NCBI GenBank assembly: GCA_903872155.1
Contig: CAIQJP010000114.1
Location: 1-55,082 of the forward strand
Source of the DNA: an uncultured Actinomycetes bacterium
GTDB taxonomy: Bacteria; Actinomycetota; Acidimicrobiia; Acidimicrobiales; Ilumatobacteraceae
Length of the DNA: 55,082 nucleotides
Direction of reading: 5' to 3'
The notes beneath the pieces were generated by a model. The model was not told where the DNA came from. It saw nothing but the letters and a program-made list of their open reading frames with translations, and searched no databases. Position numbers and translations under genes: made by a program. Positions within the stretch are counted from its first letter, which is position 1. Each line of letters begins with the position of its first letter. Of this stretch, positions 25,295 through 34,373 are shown piece after piece.

Positions 25295-26239
25295 TCAGTG
25301 CTGGTGTTCTAGCCAGCGCTCAGTATCGATGGCAGCCATACATCCCGAACCAGCGGCGGTAATTGCTTGGCGGTAGACGTGATCTTTTACGTCACCACAG
25401 GCAAAAACGCCGTCGATGTTGGTGAACGTGCTGTCGGGGCGAGTGATTAAGTAACCACTGTCTTCCATGTCAATAACACCCTTGAAGACATCAGTGTTGG
25501 GGCGATGACCGATTGCAATAAACAGACCAGCAACATTCATGCTGCTTTCTTCGCCAGTCACCGTGTTCTTCAATGAAATCGATTCAAGTTGATCTTTTCC
25601 GACGATGTCGGTGACTGCGGTATTCCACAACATTTCGATCTTCGGGTTGTTGAGCGCGCGGTCTTGCATGATTTTGCTGGCGCGGAATGAATCGCGGCGA
25701 TGAATCAGGGTGACCTTAGAAGCGAACTTTGTGAGGAAACTTGCTTCTTCAATTGCCGAATCTCCACCACCAACAACGGCGATTTCTTTTCCGCGGAAGA
25801 AGAAGCCATCACACGTTGCACATGTTGATAAACCGTGTCCGATCAGGCGTTCTTCGGCTTCCAGGCCAAGCATGAGGCTTTGTGCACCGGTGGAAATGAT
25901 CACTGAATCAGCGGTAAAAACTTCATCACGCACATGCACCTTGAGTGGCTTCTCACCGAATTCAACTTTGGTGGCTTTGCCCGTTAAGAACGTTGCGCCA
26001 AAGCGGGCTGCTTGATCGCGAAAACGCATCATCAACTCTGGTCCCATAATTCCTTCAGGGAAACCGGGGAAGTTTTCGACTTCAGTCGTGAGCATCAACT
26101 GTCCACCAGGTTGATCACTGGTGCTGCTTGGTTCACCTTCAATAACAAATGGTGCCAGGTTGGCGCGAGCGGTGTAGATAGCGGCGGTGAGGCCCGCCGG
26201 ACCTGAGCCAATAATGATGACGCGATGATGAGTAGACAT
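25295..26239 (-). CDS. trxB: thioredoxin-disulfide reductase
   Basis: The 314-residue flavoenzyme has the FAD motif GSGPAG (11-16), the redox-active CATC (Cys140, Cys143), the NADPH motif GGGDSA (157-162) and the FAD-binding GVFACGDVKDHVYRQAITAAGSG near the C-terminus. It passes NADPH electrons to thioredoxin. It lies upstream of trxA, co-directional, and starts directly after the two-helix membrane protein gene. Confidence 0.97.
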   Translation of the reverse strand: MSTHHRVIIIGSGPAGLTAAIYTARANLAPFVIEGEPSSTSDQPGGQLMLTTEVENFPGFPEGIMGPELMMRFRDQAARFGATFLTGKATKVEFGEKPLKVHVRDEVFTADSVIISTGAQSLMLGLEAEERLIGHGLSTCATCDGFFFRGKEIAVVGGGDSAIEEASFLTKFASKVTLIHRRDSFRASKIMQDRALNNPKIEMLWNTAVTDIVGKDQLESISLKNTVTGEESSMNVAGLFIAIGHRPNTDVFKGVIDMEDSGYLITRPDSTFTNIDGVFACGDVKDHVYRQAITAAGSGCMAAIDTERWLEHQH

Positions 26240-26566
26240 TTAGATGCCTTCCTTGCTTTGTCGGCGAACCATAAAAATTGCGCCAACGAGGCACAACAGC
26301 GAACCTAAAACGATATGAGAAACCCATACAGCGGAATCGTGATCAAGTGGCCATTCCAACAAGTTGATGAGTCCACGAGAAATACCAACGAGCAACAAAA
26401 CTAAAGCCATCAATCCGAGAAAGACGCTGAGTAAACCAAAGACCAAACCACGGGCCGCCATAACAATGGGCTTGGTTGTGCGATCGCGAACCTTATCGAC
26501 AGTGTCGATAATGGTTTCGGTGAAATCAGATGCCCAATTCGGGTCGGTAAGCGGATTGCCAGCCAT
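26240..26566 (-). CDS. small two-helix membrane protein of unknown function
   Basis: The 108-residue protein has a cytoplasmic N-terminal stretch (MAGNPLTDPNWASDFTETI, then basic KVRDRTTK). Helix one is at about 40-65 (LVFGLLSVFLGLMALVLLLVGI) and helix two at about 80-100 (VWVSHIVLGSLLCLVGAIFMV), ending in RRQSKEGI. No family is recognised. The ATG at 26566 is preferred over an upstream TTG. Sitting between the anti-sigma and trxB genes, it is probably part of the same transcript. Confidence 0.7.
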   Translation of the reverse strand: MAGNPLTDPNWASDFTETIIDTVDKVRDRTTKPIVMAARGLVFGLLSVFLGLMALVLLLVGISRGLINLLEWPLDHDSAVWVSHIVLGSLLCLVGAIFMVRRQSKEGI

Positions 26567-26593
26567 GCTCTTGAGGCTAGCCACGAATACCAA

Positions 26594-27316
26594 TTACGGC
26601 ACGATGCCGCCCATCATGTCGCAGGTGTCTAGCCGATAGACAACGATCCCGTCACGGACAGAGAAATGAATTTCCGCGGGTTGGCCAGCAAAAGTGGCCT
26701 CAACATCGATAGCTGGCCGCAGTGGGTCGTCACACACCGGTTCGGATTTTTGTGGAACAACAAAACCCTCAACCGACCATTCAGAGACCAAGTCCTGAAG
26801 TTCATTGGTGTTGCTGAGAATGAGGGAAGCTTTCGCCCCAGCGAGAGCGGAGTCGGCGGCCATCGGAGCGAAACTATTTGCCGACATTTCTGCTGGTGCT
26901 TCGGTGGCCATCGGTGCGGCCATGACATCAGTAGAGATTTTTGCTGTCTCAGCAATATCGCCAGCAGATTGATCTGACGAACTCGATCGAGTGACCGCAA
27001 CGCCCACAATTGCAACAACCGCCGCTGCTGCAGCAAATGATGCAATGTACACACTGAGCTTGCGGGGCTTTGACGGGGTCTTGGCGCTGATTACTGCACG
27101 TTGAACAGCGTTGTTCATTATGGAACTATCGACAGGGGGGAGTGAGGTCAGCAATTGTTGACGGTTCTTGGCAAATTGCGCGGCTCGCGCGTCAACGGCA
27201 GCGCGCAGCTCGTGAGGAACGTCGCTGAGTTCAACATCGTGATCAATCAAAAGACTCGCGAGTTCATCGATATCGAGATTGTTCATATCGAAGTTGTTGG
27301 TCGGGTCGGTGCTCAT
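26594..27316 (-). CDS. putative membrane-anchored anti-sigma factor
   Basis: The protein has 240 residues. An acidic N-terminal domain (about 1-85) contains the ELASLLIDHDVELSDVPHELRAAVDARAAQF segment. A transmembrane helix follows at about 93-110 (ASFAAAAAVVAIVGVAV), then an extracellular Ser/Ala-rich linker and a C-terminal domain with Cys residues. It overlaps the sigma gene by four bases (ATGA), the usual sigma/anti-sigma arrangement. The HxxxCxxC zinc anti-sigma motif is absent. The extracytoplasmic part would sense a signal and release the sigma factor. Confidence 0.72.
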   Translation of the reverse strand: MSTDPTNNFDMNNLDIDELASLLIDHDVELSDVPHELRAAVDARAAQFAKNRQQLLTSLPPVDSSIMNNAVQRAVISAKTPSKPRKLSVYIASFAAAAAVVAIVGVAVTRSSSSDQSAGDIAETAKISTDVMAAPMATEAPAEMSANSFAPMAADSALAGAKASLILSNTNELQDLVSEWSVEGFVVPQKSEPVCDDPLRPAIDVEATFAGQPAEIHFSVRDGIVVYRLDTCDMMGGIVP

Positions 27317-27861
27317 GATTGATTTCCAGTGTCTGGGTTTTGACGTTCGTCAAAGCCTTCTAAGTTCCCCAAAATGTCAGCAAGCCGTCCTCGACCACGG
27401 GCAATTCTCGATCGTACGGTGCCAATCGGTATGCCTAGCAACTGACTGATCTCTTCATAATCAAGGTCGGCGACATCACGAAGCACCAGCGCCACACGGA
27501 ACTCTTCGGGGATTTGAGCGAGTCCCTGAGTCAGATAATCGGTTGCCTCAATGGTCATTTGCTGATCGTCGCTGCGGGTATCAGCAATATCAACTTGTTG
27601 ACCGTCAGTAGAAAAGAGCGAGAGGGGCCGGCGGTTACGTCGTCGCCGTTCGTCTAAAGCCGCATTGGTTGCAATGCGGTACACCCAAGTTGAAAAGGCC
27701 GATCGTCCATCAAAAGAGTCATAGCCGCGGACGATTGCGATCATCGCATTTTGTGTGGCGTCATCGGCATCAGAGTCGTTGAGTAGAATTCGTCGACAAA
27801 TAGAACGAATCATTGAATAGTGCTCGCGCAACAGCAGGTCGAGCGAAGGCGTCGGCGACAT
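27313..27861 (-). CDS. ECF-type RNA polymerase sigma factor (SigM-like)
   Basis: The 182-residue protein has region 2 at about 10-75 (YSMIRSICRRILLNDSDADDATQNAMIAIV, RSAFSTWVYRIATNAALDERRRR) and region 4 at about 110-165 (LAQIPEEFRVALVLRDVADLDYEEISQLLGIPIGTVRSRIARGRGRL). It directs RNA polymerase to stress promoters. Its position upstream of the anti-sigma, trxB, trxA and cwlM-like genes corresponds to sigM of mycobacteria. It follows the kinase gene by 14 bases. Confidence 0.92.
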   Translation of the reverse strand: MSPTPSLDLLLREHYSMIRSICRRILLNDSDADDATQNAMIAIVRGYDSFDGRSAFSTWVYRIATNAALDERRRRNRRPLSLFSTDGQQVDIADTRSDDQQMTIEATDYLTQGLAQIPEEFRVALVLRDVADLDYEEISQLLGIPIGTVRSRIARGRGRLADILGNLEGFDERQNPDTGNQS

Positions 27862-27875
27862 CGTGATTCTGTCTC

Positions 27876-29531
27876 TTAGGGAGAAGGAAGGATTCGAATT
27901 TCGCTGATGTAACCGCGGTACGGGTTGTTGTTGCTACAAAATCCACTTTGGCCGATTTGGGTGAGATAGACCAAAGCAAATTGCGACGGTGTCGTAAACG
28001 TTGCGGTCATTGTTGGACCATCAGCCGCCGAACCTTCCCAAATGGGTGATCCCCACGAGTCAAGATCAGAGCCGGCAGAGTTTGACGTGTAGATCCTGGC
28101 TTTCCAATTATCCCCTTGAACGTCAGCTTGGATTTGAGCGAGAGCAGAACCGTTCAGTTGCATGACCAAACCAACTCCTGACTTGCTTCCAAAAGTTGGC
28201 GATTTGTAGCACGTCGTTGACCACGCGGTCGTCGGGTCGCCATCAGTGACGTTGCTGGCTTCATTGTCGTTTTCGGTTTGATCATCACCTTGTGGATCAA
28301 AAGATTTAATGCCAGTGATTTGAACAGGCCCGCTGACAACAGGGGTGGTTGTGGCAACGGTTGTTGTGGCGGGTTCAGCCGAAGTTGAATCCGACTTATT
28401 GAACTTGGCGAATACAACGCCGATCACCAAGAGGAGGGCGACGATTCCAATCAACATTGCTGGTGTTGGCTTAAATGCCGTTTTGCTGCGAGTTTTGGAA
28501 GGCGAAGTCTTTGACGTCGGCCGAGAACTCTGTTGTTGACGACCTTGCTGACCACTTGACGAATCAACTGGATCACGCTTAATGCCAACCGGAGTATGAC
28601 CTTTTGGTCGAATGACTTTGCCAGGTGTCGGCGTGCGATCGCCAGCAGGTCGCTTTGTGCCCGCTGGTGTTGACGATTTGCGACTTTCAATCACTCGTCG
28701 AATAGCTGTACCAGCTTGAGCAGCATCAGCAAAGCGATCCTTTGGTTCACGGGCAATTAAGCGATTGATGATTCGCGCGACATCAGGATCGACGTCAGGC
28801 CGATGTTTCGCAATATCAGTAGCGTCGCGATGTAAACGAGCGAGCGCCGTGTCGGTGTCGTTCTTTCCAACAAAAGGAACCTTGCCAGCGAGACACTCGT
28901 ACATCACAAGACCTAATGAATACAGATCGGCACGAGCGTCAAGGTTGTCACCACGAACTTGTTCGGGTGACAAATACTTCGCTGTCCCCATCATGATGTT
29001 TTCGCTCGTGAGATCTTCATCACCGTCAAGTGCTTTGGCAATTCCGAAGTCGGTCAACATCACGCGCTTTGTGGTGTTGATCAAAATGTTTCCTGGCTTG
29101 ACATCGCGATGGATCAAACCTTGTTTATGGGCAGCTTCAAGTGCCGAGCACACGGAGTAACCGATACTGAGGACGCTGTTAATACTGAGTGTTTTTTCGC
29201 GATCAAGACGTTCGCGCAGTGATTCACCGTCAACAAATTCCATGATGACGGCCTGCCGCCCATTGTCCTCGATGGCGTCGTACACGGTAACGATGTTGTA
29301 GTGATTGAGATTCGCAGCAGCGATCGCTTCACGACGAAAACGTTCGGCCAAAGTTGACTCGGCGGCAAGATGTGGTTTGAGAAGTTTGATCGCAACAATG
29401 CGGGTCAGCTGCAAGTCGGTGGCTTGCCATACGTCCGCCATGCCACCGTGAGCGCGCAAAGACTCAAGGCGATACCTATCAGCGATAATCGTTGAAGGTT
29501 GCGGAGCAGAATGGTTGGACGACGAAGGCAT
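27876..29531 (-). CDS. transmembrane Ser/Thr protein kinase with extracellular beta-sandwich domain
   Basis: The protein has 551 residues. The kinase domain (about 18-275) keeps the catalytic residues: Lys49 in VAIKLLK, Glu68, HRDVKPGNIL (141-150), DFG (161-163) and SPEQ. The glycine loop reads RAHGGMADV. A basic Ser/Thr/Pro linker leads to a transmembrane helix at about 359-376, then an extracellular domain (403-551) resembling galactose-binding or discoidin-like folds, with NVTDGDPTTAWST and a possible disulfide. Mycobacterial MurJ (Rv3910), at this position, ends with a pseudokinase and a similar extracellular domain. Substrate unknown; plausible targets are the nearby envelope proteins. 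Confidence 0.88.
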   Translation of the reverse strand: MPSSSNHSAPQPSTIIADRYRLESLRAHGGMADVWQATDLQLTRIVAIKLLKPHLAAESTLAERFRREAIAAANLNHYNIVTVYDAIEDNGRQAVIMEFVDGESLRERLDREKTLSINSVLSIGYSVCSALEAAHKQGLIHRDVKPGNILINTTKRVMLTDFGIAKALDGDEDLTSENIMMGTAKYLSPEQVRGDNLDARADLYSLGLVMYECLAGKVPFVGKNDTDTALARLHRDATDIAKHRPDVDPDVARIINRLIAREPKDRFADAAQAGTAIRRVIESRKSSTPAGTKRPAGDRTPTPGKVIRPKGHTPVGIKRDPVDSSSGQQGRQQQSSRPTSKTSPSKTRSKTAFKPTPAMLIGIVALLLVIGVVFAKFNKSDSTSAEPATTTVATTTPVVSGPVQITGIKSFDPQGDDQTENDNEASNVTDGDPTTAWSTTCYKSPTFGSKSGVGLVMQLNGSALAQIQADVQGDNWKARIYTSNSAGSDLDSWGSPIWEGSAADGPTMTATFTTPSQFALVYLTQIGQSGFCSNNNPYRGYISEIRILPSP

Positions 29532-29629
29532 GCTTGAGATTGAACGCTAGTAGTCGTAACTATGCAGACTGCGGAATACCACTGTGAACATCTATGAGTT
29601 CATCTGAGTGAAATCATGCACGGTTGCAC

Positions 29630-30481
29630 TTAGTTTTCGAAGTAAGCGACTCCGATTGTTCCGCGACCGGCATGTGCTCCAACAACTGCACCAATGTCAC
29701 CAATCATAATTTCACCCGAATAAACGGTTTTGAGTTGGGCCACGAATGCATCGACATCTGAACAATCTGCGTTGAGAACTGACAGTTGGCTAATTCCGGG
29801 GTTGGCTGAAGCTTCACGAACCTTGTCCACAAGAAACGCCAAGGCTTTACTGCGCGTCCGTTGCTTGCCACCCTCTTGTACGACGCCGTCGCGTACTTCA
29901 ATGATGGGCTTAATCGAGAGAACGGACGCCAACATTGCCTTCGCTCCGCCGATACGGCCACCCTTCTTGAGGTTTTCCAGGGTGTCAAGAGCCCCCCAGA
30001 CCTTGCATCGACGACTCAGATCTTGGGCGAGGGCTTCAACCTCGTCGACATTCTTGCCCTCTTGTGCGGCGCGTGCGCACGCCACCACGATTGCCCCAAG
30101 CCCCATGGTGACAGTGTGGCTGTCTACGACACGTACATCACATGTTGCTTGCAGAGCGGCGGCTGCCACTTCAGCGCTTTGCATTGTTCCTGAAAGAGCG
30201 CCAGACAAGTTAATGATGACAACGCCTGTCGCTCCTTCGCCTTGAAGCTTGCGAACGGCCTCTTCGAATCGACCAGGAGAAGGCGCTGCAGTGGACGGGA
30301 GGTCAGGCTCAACAGAACACCGCTGCCAAAATTGAGCAGTTGTCAACTGTTCACGATCGACAAGTTCGTCCTCACCAAACCTAATGAATAGCGGAACCAC
30401 TTCAATTCCGAGAGATTGAACGACCGAATCGGGAAGGTCGCAGGCGCTATCGGTAACGATACGAACGGCAGTAGAAGTCAC
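29630..30481 (-). CDS. DegV-family fatty-acid-binding protein
   Basis: The 283-residue protein has the DegV pattern: VRIVTDSACDLPDSVVQSLGIEVVPLFIRFG at the N-terminus, TAAPSPGRFEEAVRKL, VVIINLSGALSGTMQSAEVAA, and the GRIGGAKAMLASVLSIKPIIEVRDG segment near 175-195. Such proteins bind a fatty acid in the cytoplasm and, in Firmicutes, feed FakA kinase; no FakA is seen here. The C-terminal GTIGVAYF is typical. It lies between the kinase and DUF6049 genes, all in one direction. Confidence 0.92.
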   Translation of the reverse strand: MTSTAVRIVTDSACDLPDSVVQSLGIEVVPLFIRFGEDELVDREQLTTAQFWQRCSVEPDLPSTAAPSPGRFEEAVRKLQGEGATGVVIINLSGALSGTMQSAEVAAAALQATCDVRVVDSHTVTMGLGAIVVACARAAQEGKNVDEVEALAQDLSRRCKVWGALDTLENLKKGGRIGGAKAMLASVLSIKPIIEVRDGVVQEGGKQRTRSKALAFLVDKVREASANPGISQLSVLNADCSDVDAFVAQLKTVYSGEIMIGDIGAVVGAHAGRGTIGVAYFEN

Positions 30482-30504
30482 GTCGTTAGGTTAGTTCGTC
30501 GACC

Positions 30505-32553
30505 CTAGTCCGAACGTTCGCCAGAAGGATGGCGACCCACCGAGTCTTGACTTTCAAACTGGCGGCGTTGATGTTCGCGCCGCAAATGATGGATCCACCA
30601 TGACAACAGCAAGAGCAGGGCGATACCGGTAAAGAGTTGACCAAGTCCTGCTAGGGCGTTGACGCGAGCTGAGAATTTGGCGGGCGAACCGACGGAGATA
30701 TCTCCAAGTGGAGTGAGAAGTTGCAAAGTCACCGGAAAACGACCGTTGCTTTTCGCGGTGACAGGAATTTCTACGAGGGTGGTTGTGCCCGCTGGCAGGG
30801 TGACGACTTGATCGTCTGCTGGCAAGGTGAGTTTTGAGCTCGTCAAGTGGACGCGCACCAGCAAGTCAGTTTCATTGTCGTTGCGCAATGAGAGACGAAT
30901 AGAACTATCTCGGCCACCGAGCGTAAAAGTAGTGGTCGTTGGCGTCACAATTGACCCACCGATAGCCGCCAATTGAGCATCAACGGCATCGATGTAAGCC
31001 TTGGTCTGAGCTGGTGTCAGGTTGCTGGCCGGCAAAACGTTGACGACTCGACGCCACTGCGTGGGACGTTCATCGCCGTCGGGCAACATGGTCGAAAACC
31101 CATTGACCCGGGATGCAAAATCGCTCAATGTGGTATTGGTGTCGGGGGACAGATCTTCGAGGTTTTGAAGTTCAATGGAAACAGGCAGTCCGTCCATCAC
31201 GCTGACTGTCATTGAACCCAGTAGTTCGTCAAGTGGAACAAAACTCATATCTGGTTGACTCGCAACGGAGGAGACGAGAGCGGTCATGAGTGCCTGAGAT
31301 GGCAGTTCTCCAGAATTGGTCGCCAAGATGACACCACGCCCGTTCATTGTTTCATCGCGATCGACAATTTCAGAGCGCGTCAGTTTGAGTTCAGCCAAAA
31401 TCTGTTGGGCGACAAGGTAGGCGCCACCCACAGGTTCGTGAGATCCACGCGTGATTGCGTCGCTGAGGTGGATATCCGCTAAGGCAGCGGTTAACCGATC
31501 AGAATTTGACAATTTGAGTTCAACCAAACGAGTTGGTTCAACGAAAATCGAGACTCCATTCGCCGTGGTTTTTTGCGAGTCGCCGAGAAGCACGGCAGTT
31601 CGTAAGCCAAGATCGCGCAGCAACTGCGCGCCGCCGTTTAACAAAGTTGATGTTTGTATCCAGGCATCTCGGTTGACTGATTTTGTAGGAAAGCCAGTTG
31701 CCAGAACATCTTCGCCGAGCCTCAATTGACTAGTGAAGACATCAGTTCTTTGTGTGGCAAATAATTCATCGGGTTGGACATCAACATAGGTAGATGAAAG
31801 CAGTTGTAGCGATGTTGAAGCTTGGAGGCGTGCAAGAAGTGCAATGTCCTCATCCGTTGAATTGTTGAGTGCATCCACCAATTCGGGGCGAACCGCCAAT
31901 GAGATGGGTGTATCTGGAAGGGCTTCAAGGGTGGACGCTGCCTCGGTCACAACGGAGCGGGTATCTTCGCTCACCAAAGTTGTTCCATCGGGTTGAAGAC
32001 TCACTGCACTATTGAGAGAACCAACTATCGCGATTTGTAGATTTTCACTTGGGAGGGGACTCGTGACATCTTGGGCTAAACGTTCAACAAAAGTGACGAT
32101 TTGGCTGGTGACCGACTTGTCTTCTTGAAGACCGATACTGACGGGGTACACGCCAGTCGCCGACATCTGAAGAGCCTCCCTGGTACGGGCTCCAATTTCG
32201 ATAGGGATTGCCACATCAACCCGACCTGTGGCGGCATCGCGAAGGTCGCTCACATCAACAATGACGGTGTCAACGGTTGAGGGCAACTTGCCTAATACGG
32301 CATCTCTTACTTCTTGACGCGTGTGAACCGGCTTATACGACGTAATGACGAGTTTCGTTGTAGCGGTTGATGACGGATCATGGCCGCTTAACGCGACACT
32401 GAAGTGAATCAGTGAATTTTCTATCCCAGCCACATACTGGTCTTGGCTGATCAATGAAGAAATGATTTCGGGTGTTGCTGCTTGAGCAGCATGCGTTGGA
32501 ATGACAGTTGCAACTGAGATGGCACCAAGCGCAATGAGCAATTGAGACCTCAT
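30505..32553 (-). CDS. DUF6049-like secreted, membrane-anchored protein (Rv3909-type)
   Basis: The protein has 682 residues. A signal peptide covers about 1-25 (LLIALGAISVATVIPTHAAQA). A long extracellular region follows with Ser/Thr-rich, domain-like segments and a beta-rich stretch near 560-640. A C-terminal helix lies at about 645-665 (LFTGIALLLLLSWWIHHL), then a short basic tail. Position and topology match Rv3909, the gene before MurJ in mycobacteria. Function unknown, presumably envelope-related. It overlaps the GNAT gene by four bases. Confidence 0.75.
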   Translation of the reverse strand: MRSQLLIALGAISVATVIPTHAAQAATPEIISSLISQDQYVAGIENSLIHFSVALSGHDPSSTATTKLVITSYKPVHTRQEVRDAVLGKLPSTVDTVIVDVSDLRDAATGRVDVAIPIEIGARTREALQMSATGVYPVSIGLQEDKSVTSQIVTFVERLAQDVTSPLPSENLQIAIVGSLNSAVSLQPDGTTLVSEDTRSVVTEAASTLEALPDTPISLAVRPELVDALNNSTDEDIALLARLQASTSLQLLSSTYVDVQPDELFATQRTDVFTSQLRLGEDVLATGFPTKSVNRDAWIQTSTLLNGGAQLLRDLGLRTAVLLGDSQKTTANGVSIFVEPTRLVELKLSNSDRLTAALADIHLSDAITRGSHEPVGGAYLVAQQILAELKLTRSEIVDRDETMNGRGVILATNSGELPSQALMTALVSSVASQPDMSFVPLDELLGSMTVSVMDGLPVSIELQNLEDLSPDTNTTLSDFASRVNGFSTMLPDGDERPTQWRRVVNVLPASNLTPAQTKAYIDAVDAQLAAIGGSIVTPTTTTFTLGGRDSSIRLSLRNDNETDLLVRVHLTSSKLTLPADDQVVTLPAGTTTLVEIPVTAKSNGRFPVTLQLLTPLGDISVGSPAKFSARVNALAGLGQLFTGIALLLLLSWWIHHLRREHQRRQFESQDSVGRHPSGERSD

Positions 32554-33323
32554 GAGTCACCATGTTTGTTCAGTGAAAGTTCCATGACTCGCAAATTTTC
32601 AGGCAATTGCTCAAAACCGATCCGTCGATATAACGATAAAGCCCGCTGATTATCGAGGTGAGTATTGACCAAGATGTCAGTGACACGGCGCTTAGCCAAC
32701 CAACCTAAACCATCTTGCAAAAGCGATGTTGCAACACCTTGACCTTCGTATGCAGGATCGACTGCGAGGCGTTGAATGAATCCTGCCGACCCATTGCGCC
32801 CAGTGACCATATAGCCAGCAGGTTCGTCGGTCGCAGTCACCGCCAACCGAATGCGATGCACGGGAGTCGCTCGACACGCTTCCTCAATACCGTCAACATC
32901 TAGTTCCCAACCCGAATCAAAGGCCAAATGGTCAAGCCGAGCGGCAACGTCAAATGCTCGTTGCGATCGTAGAGGACGCATTTCGTGGTGTGGTTGAGTA
33001 GCTCTGTGAGTTGCGACAGGAGGGAGGGGGGTTTTGAGACGGAGAAGGGCCAACTGTTGGATCACATGAAACCCCGCATCTTCAAATGGTGCGGCGGCGC
33101 TCGGACTTAATGCTCCTGTACGAACCCATCCGTAACCCTCTGTTGTCAACGAATGAGTCCACTCATCAAGCGATGCTCGTGACGGGGCAACGGTGTGATC
33201 GGTGAGTACCAAATGGGCGATATCGGGACGACTCGGCCATTTCCGTACCCGAGCACACACAATTCCGTCGTCAAAAAGTCGAGCGGTCATGCTGTGTCGA
33301 CGTTGTCGTAACCCAGTGATCAC
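32550..33323 (-). CDS. GNAT family N-acetyltransferase
   Basis: The 257-residue protein's C-terminal half carries the acetyl-CoA site: RLAVDPAYEGQGVATSLLQDGLGWLAKRRV (about 190-220), then TDILVNTHLDNQRALSLYRRIGFEQL. The N-terminal half resembles a degenerate second GNAT fold. Its acceptor is unknown. The start is a GTG at 33323 or the in-frame ATG at 33290. The four-base overlap with the DUF6049-like gene indicates coupling, making this the first gene of the envelope cluster. Confidence 0.85.
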   Translation of the reverse strand: MITGLRQRRHSMTARLFDDGIVCARVRKWPSRPDIAHLVLTDHTVAPSRASLDEWTHSLTTEGYGWVRTGALSPSAAAPFEDAGFHVIQQLALLRLKTPLPPVATHRATQPHHEMRPLRSQRAFDVAARLDHLAFDSGWELDVDGIEEACRATPVHRIRLAVTATDEPAGYMVTGRNGSAGFIQRLAVDPAYEGQGVATSLLQDGLGWLAKRRVTDILVNTHLDNQRALSLYRRIGFEQLPENLRVMELSLNKHGDS

Positions 33324-33350
33324 TTCATCGACGGTAGTGGCAAAATGGTA

Positions 33351-33379
33351 TTGAAAACGCCTTTACGGACACCTATATA
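33351..33379 (+). promoter_or_regulatory. sigma-70-type promoter of the SGNH hydrolase gene
   Basis: TTGAAA (33351-33356) and TATATA (33374-33379) are separated by 17 bases, a good vegetative -35/-10 pair. The SGNH hydrolase ATG follows 35 bases after the -10. Divergence from the GNAT gene means the region may also drive leftward transcription. Confidence 0.65.
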
Positions 33380-33413
33380 TTGGACACGTCAAACAGGCAG
33401 GGGGTGAATGCAC

Positions 33414-34340
33414 ATGAGCGAGTCAGAAAAGGAGACATCGCAACGAGTGCCCCCTCTCCCTCGTGAGGTGTATGCCCGGCGTCGCATGCTGGTGGGCCTA
33501 GGAGTTGTTGCTGGAGTCATGGCCATCATTTTTGCGGTGCAGGCCATGACCTCTGACTCGGCCGCGAAAGTTGAGCGATCCTCCCAAGCGGAAGACATTG
33601 TGACCCAAACTTCGACAGTCCAAGACTTGGGTCTCGCCACGACTTTGTCTCCCGATACGACCACCACAACGACAACAGTGGTCATTCAAGGCCCACCACG
33701 CGTGAGTATCTATGGTGATTCGCTTGCCGCGGGGTTTGGTGACTTGCTGAAATCAACACTTGATCGGCAAGGTGTCACAACTTTTGTGGCGACACATGGT
33801 TCGTCTGGATTAAGCCAACCGGGTTTTTTTGATTGGCCGAATCACCTCAATGTGTGGGTCCCCCAAGAGGATGCTGATGTGGTCGTGATTGGCCTCGGAG
33901 CTAACGACGGCCAGGACGTTTATGTCGACGGTATTTCGCATTCAACGAAAGACCCGGAGTGGTCAGTTGAGTACCAACGGCGCGTGACTGAACTCGCCAC
34001 TTTGGTGACTTCACAAGGGCGATCTTTGGTGTGGGTCGGAACTCCAGATGGAAAACCAAAGGGCTTCCGGGCCAACTTAACGACCATACGAACTGCGACA
34101 AAGAATGCGATCGACGCAATTCGGGCCAATGGCGCTGATGCGGTTTATCTCGATACATGGAATATCTTTTTGGGTATTGATGGCAACTATTCGCAATATG
34201 TCATTGACCCAAGCGATGGCGAACGTAAGAAGTCACGCGACAGCGACGGATTCCATTTGAGTTTGGTCGGAAACAAAATTCTTGCTGCAGCGATAGCCAC
34301 CGAAGTCGATGCAGCATTTGAACGACGTGCCGCGCAGTAG
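33414..34340 (+). CDS. membrane-anchored SGNH/GDSL hydrolase
   Basis: The protein has 308 residues. A short cytoplasmic N-terminus precedes a helix at about 26-44 (MLVGLGVVAGVMAIIFAVQAM), then a Thr/Ser linker. The extracellular catalytic domain has the Ser block YGDSLAAGFG (about 100), block III GLGANDG and the His/Asp block DSDGFHLSLVG near the end. Such esterases act on acyl groups of glycans or lipids; the substrate is unknown. The ATG at 33414 is preferred because GGGGGTG stands seven bases upstream. Confidence 0.87.
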   Translation: MSESEKETSQRVPPLPREVYARRRMLVGLGVVAGVMAIIFAVQAMTSDSAAKVERSSQAEDIVTQTSTVQDLGLATTLSPDTTTTTTTVVIQGPPRVSIYGDSLAAGFGDLLKSTLDRQGVTTFVATHGSSGLSQPGFFDWPNHLNVWVPQEDADVVVIGLGANDGQDVYVDGISHSTKDPEWSVEYQRRVTELATLVTSQGRSLVWVGTPDGKPKGFRANLTTIRTATKNAIDAIRANGADAVYLDTWNIFLGIDGNYSQYVIDPSDGERKKSRDSDGFHLSLVGNKILAAAIATEVDAAFERRAAQ

Positions 34341-34373
34341 ACGAGCCAACATCATGTCGTATCGTTTGAATCA

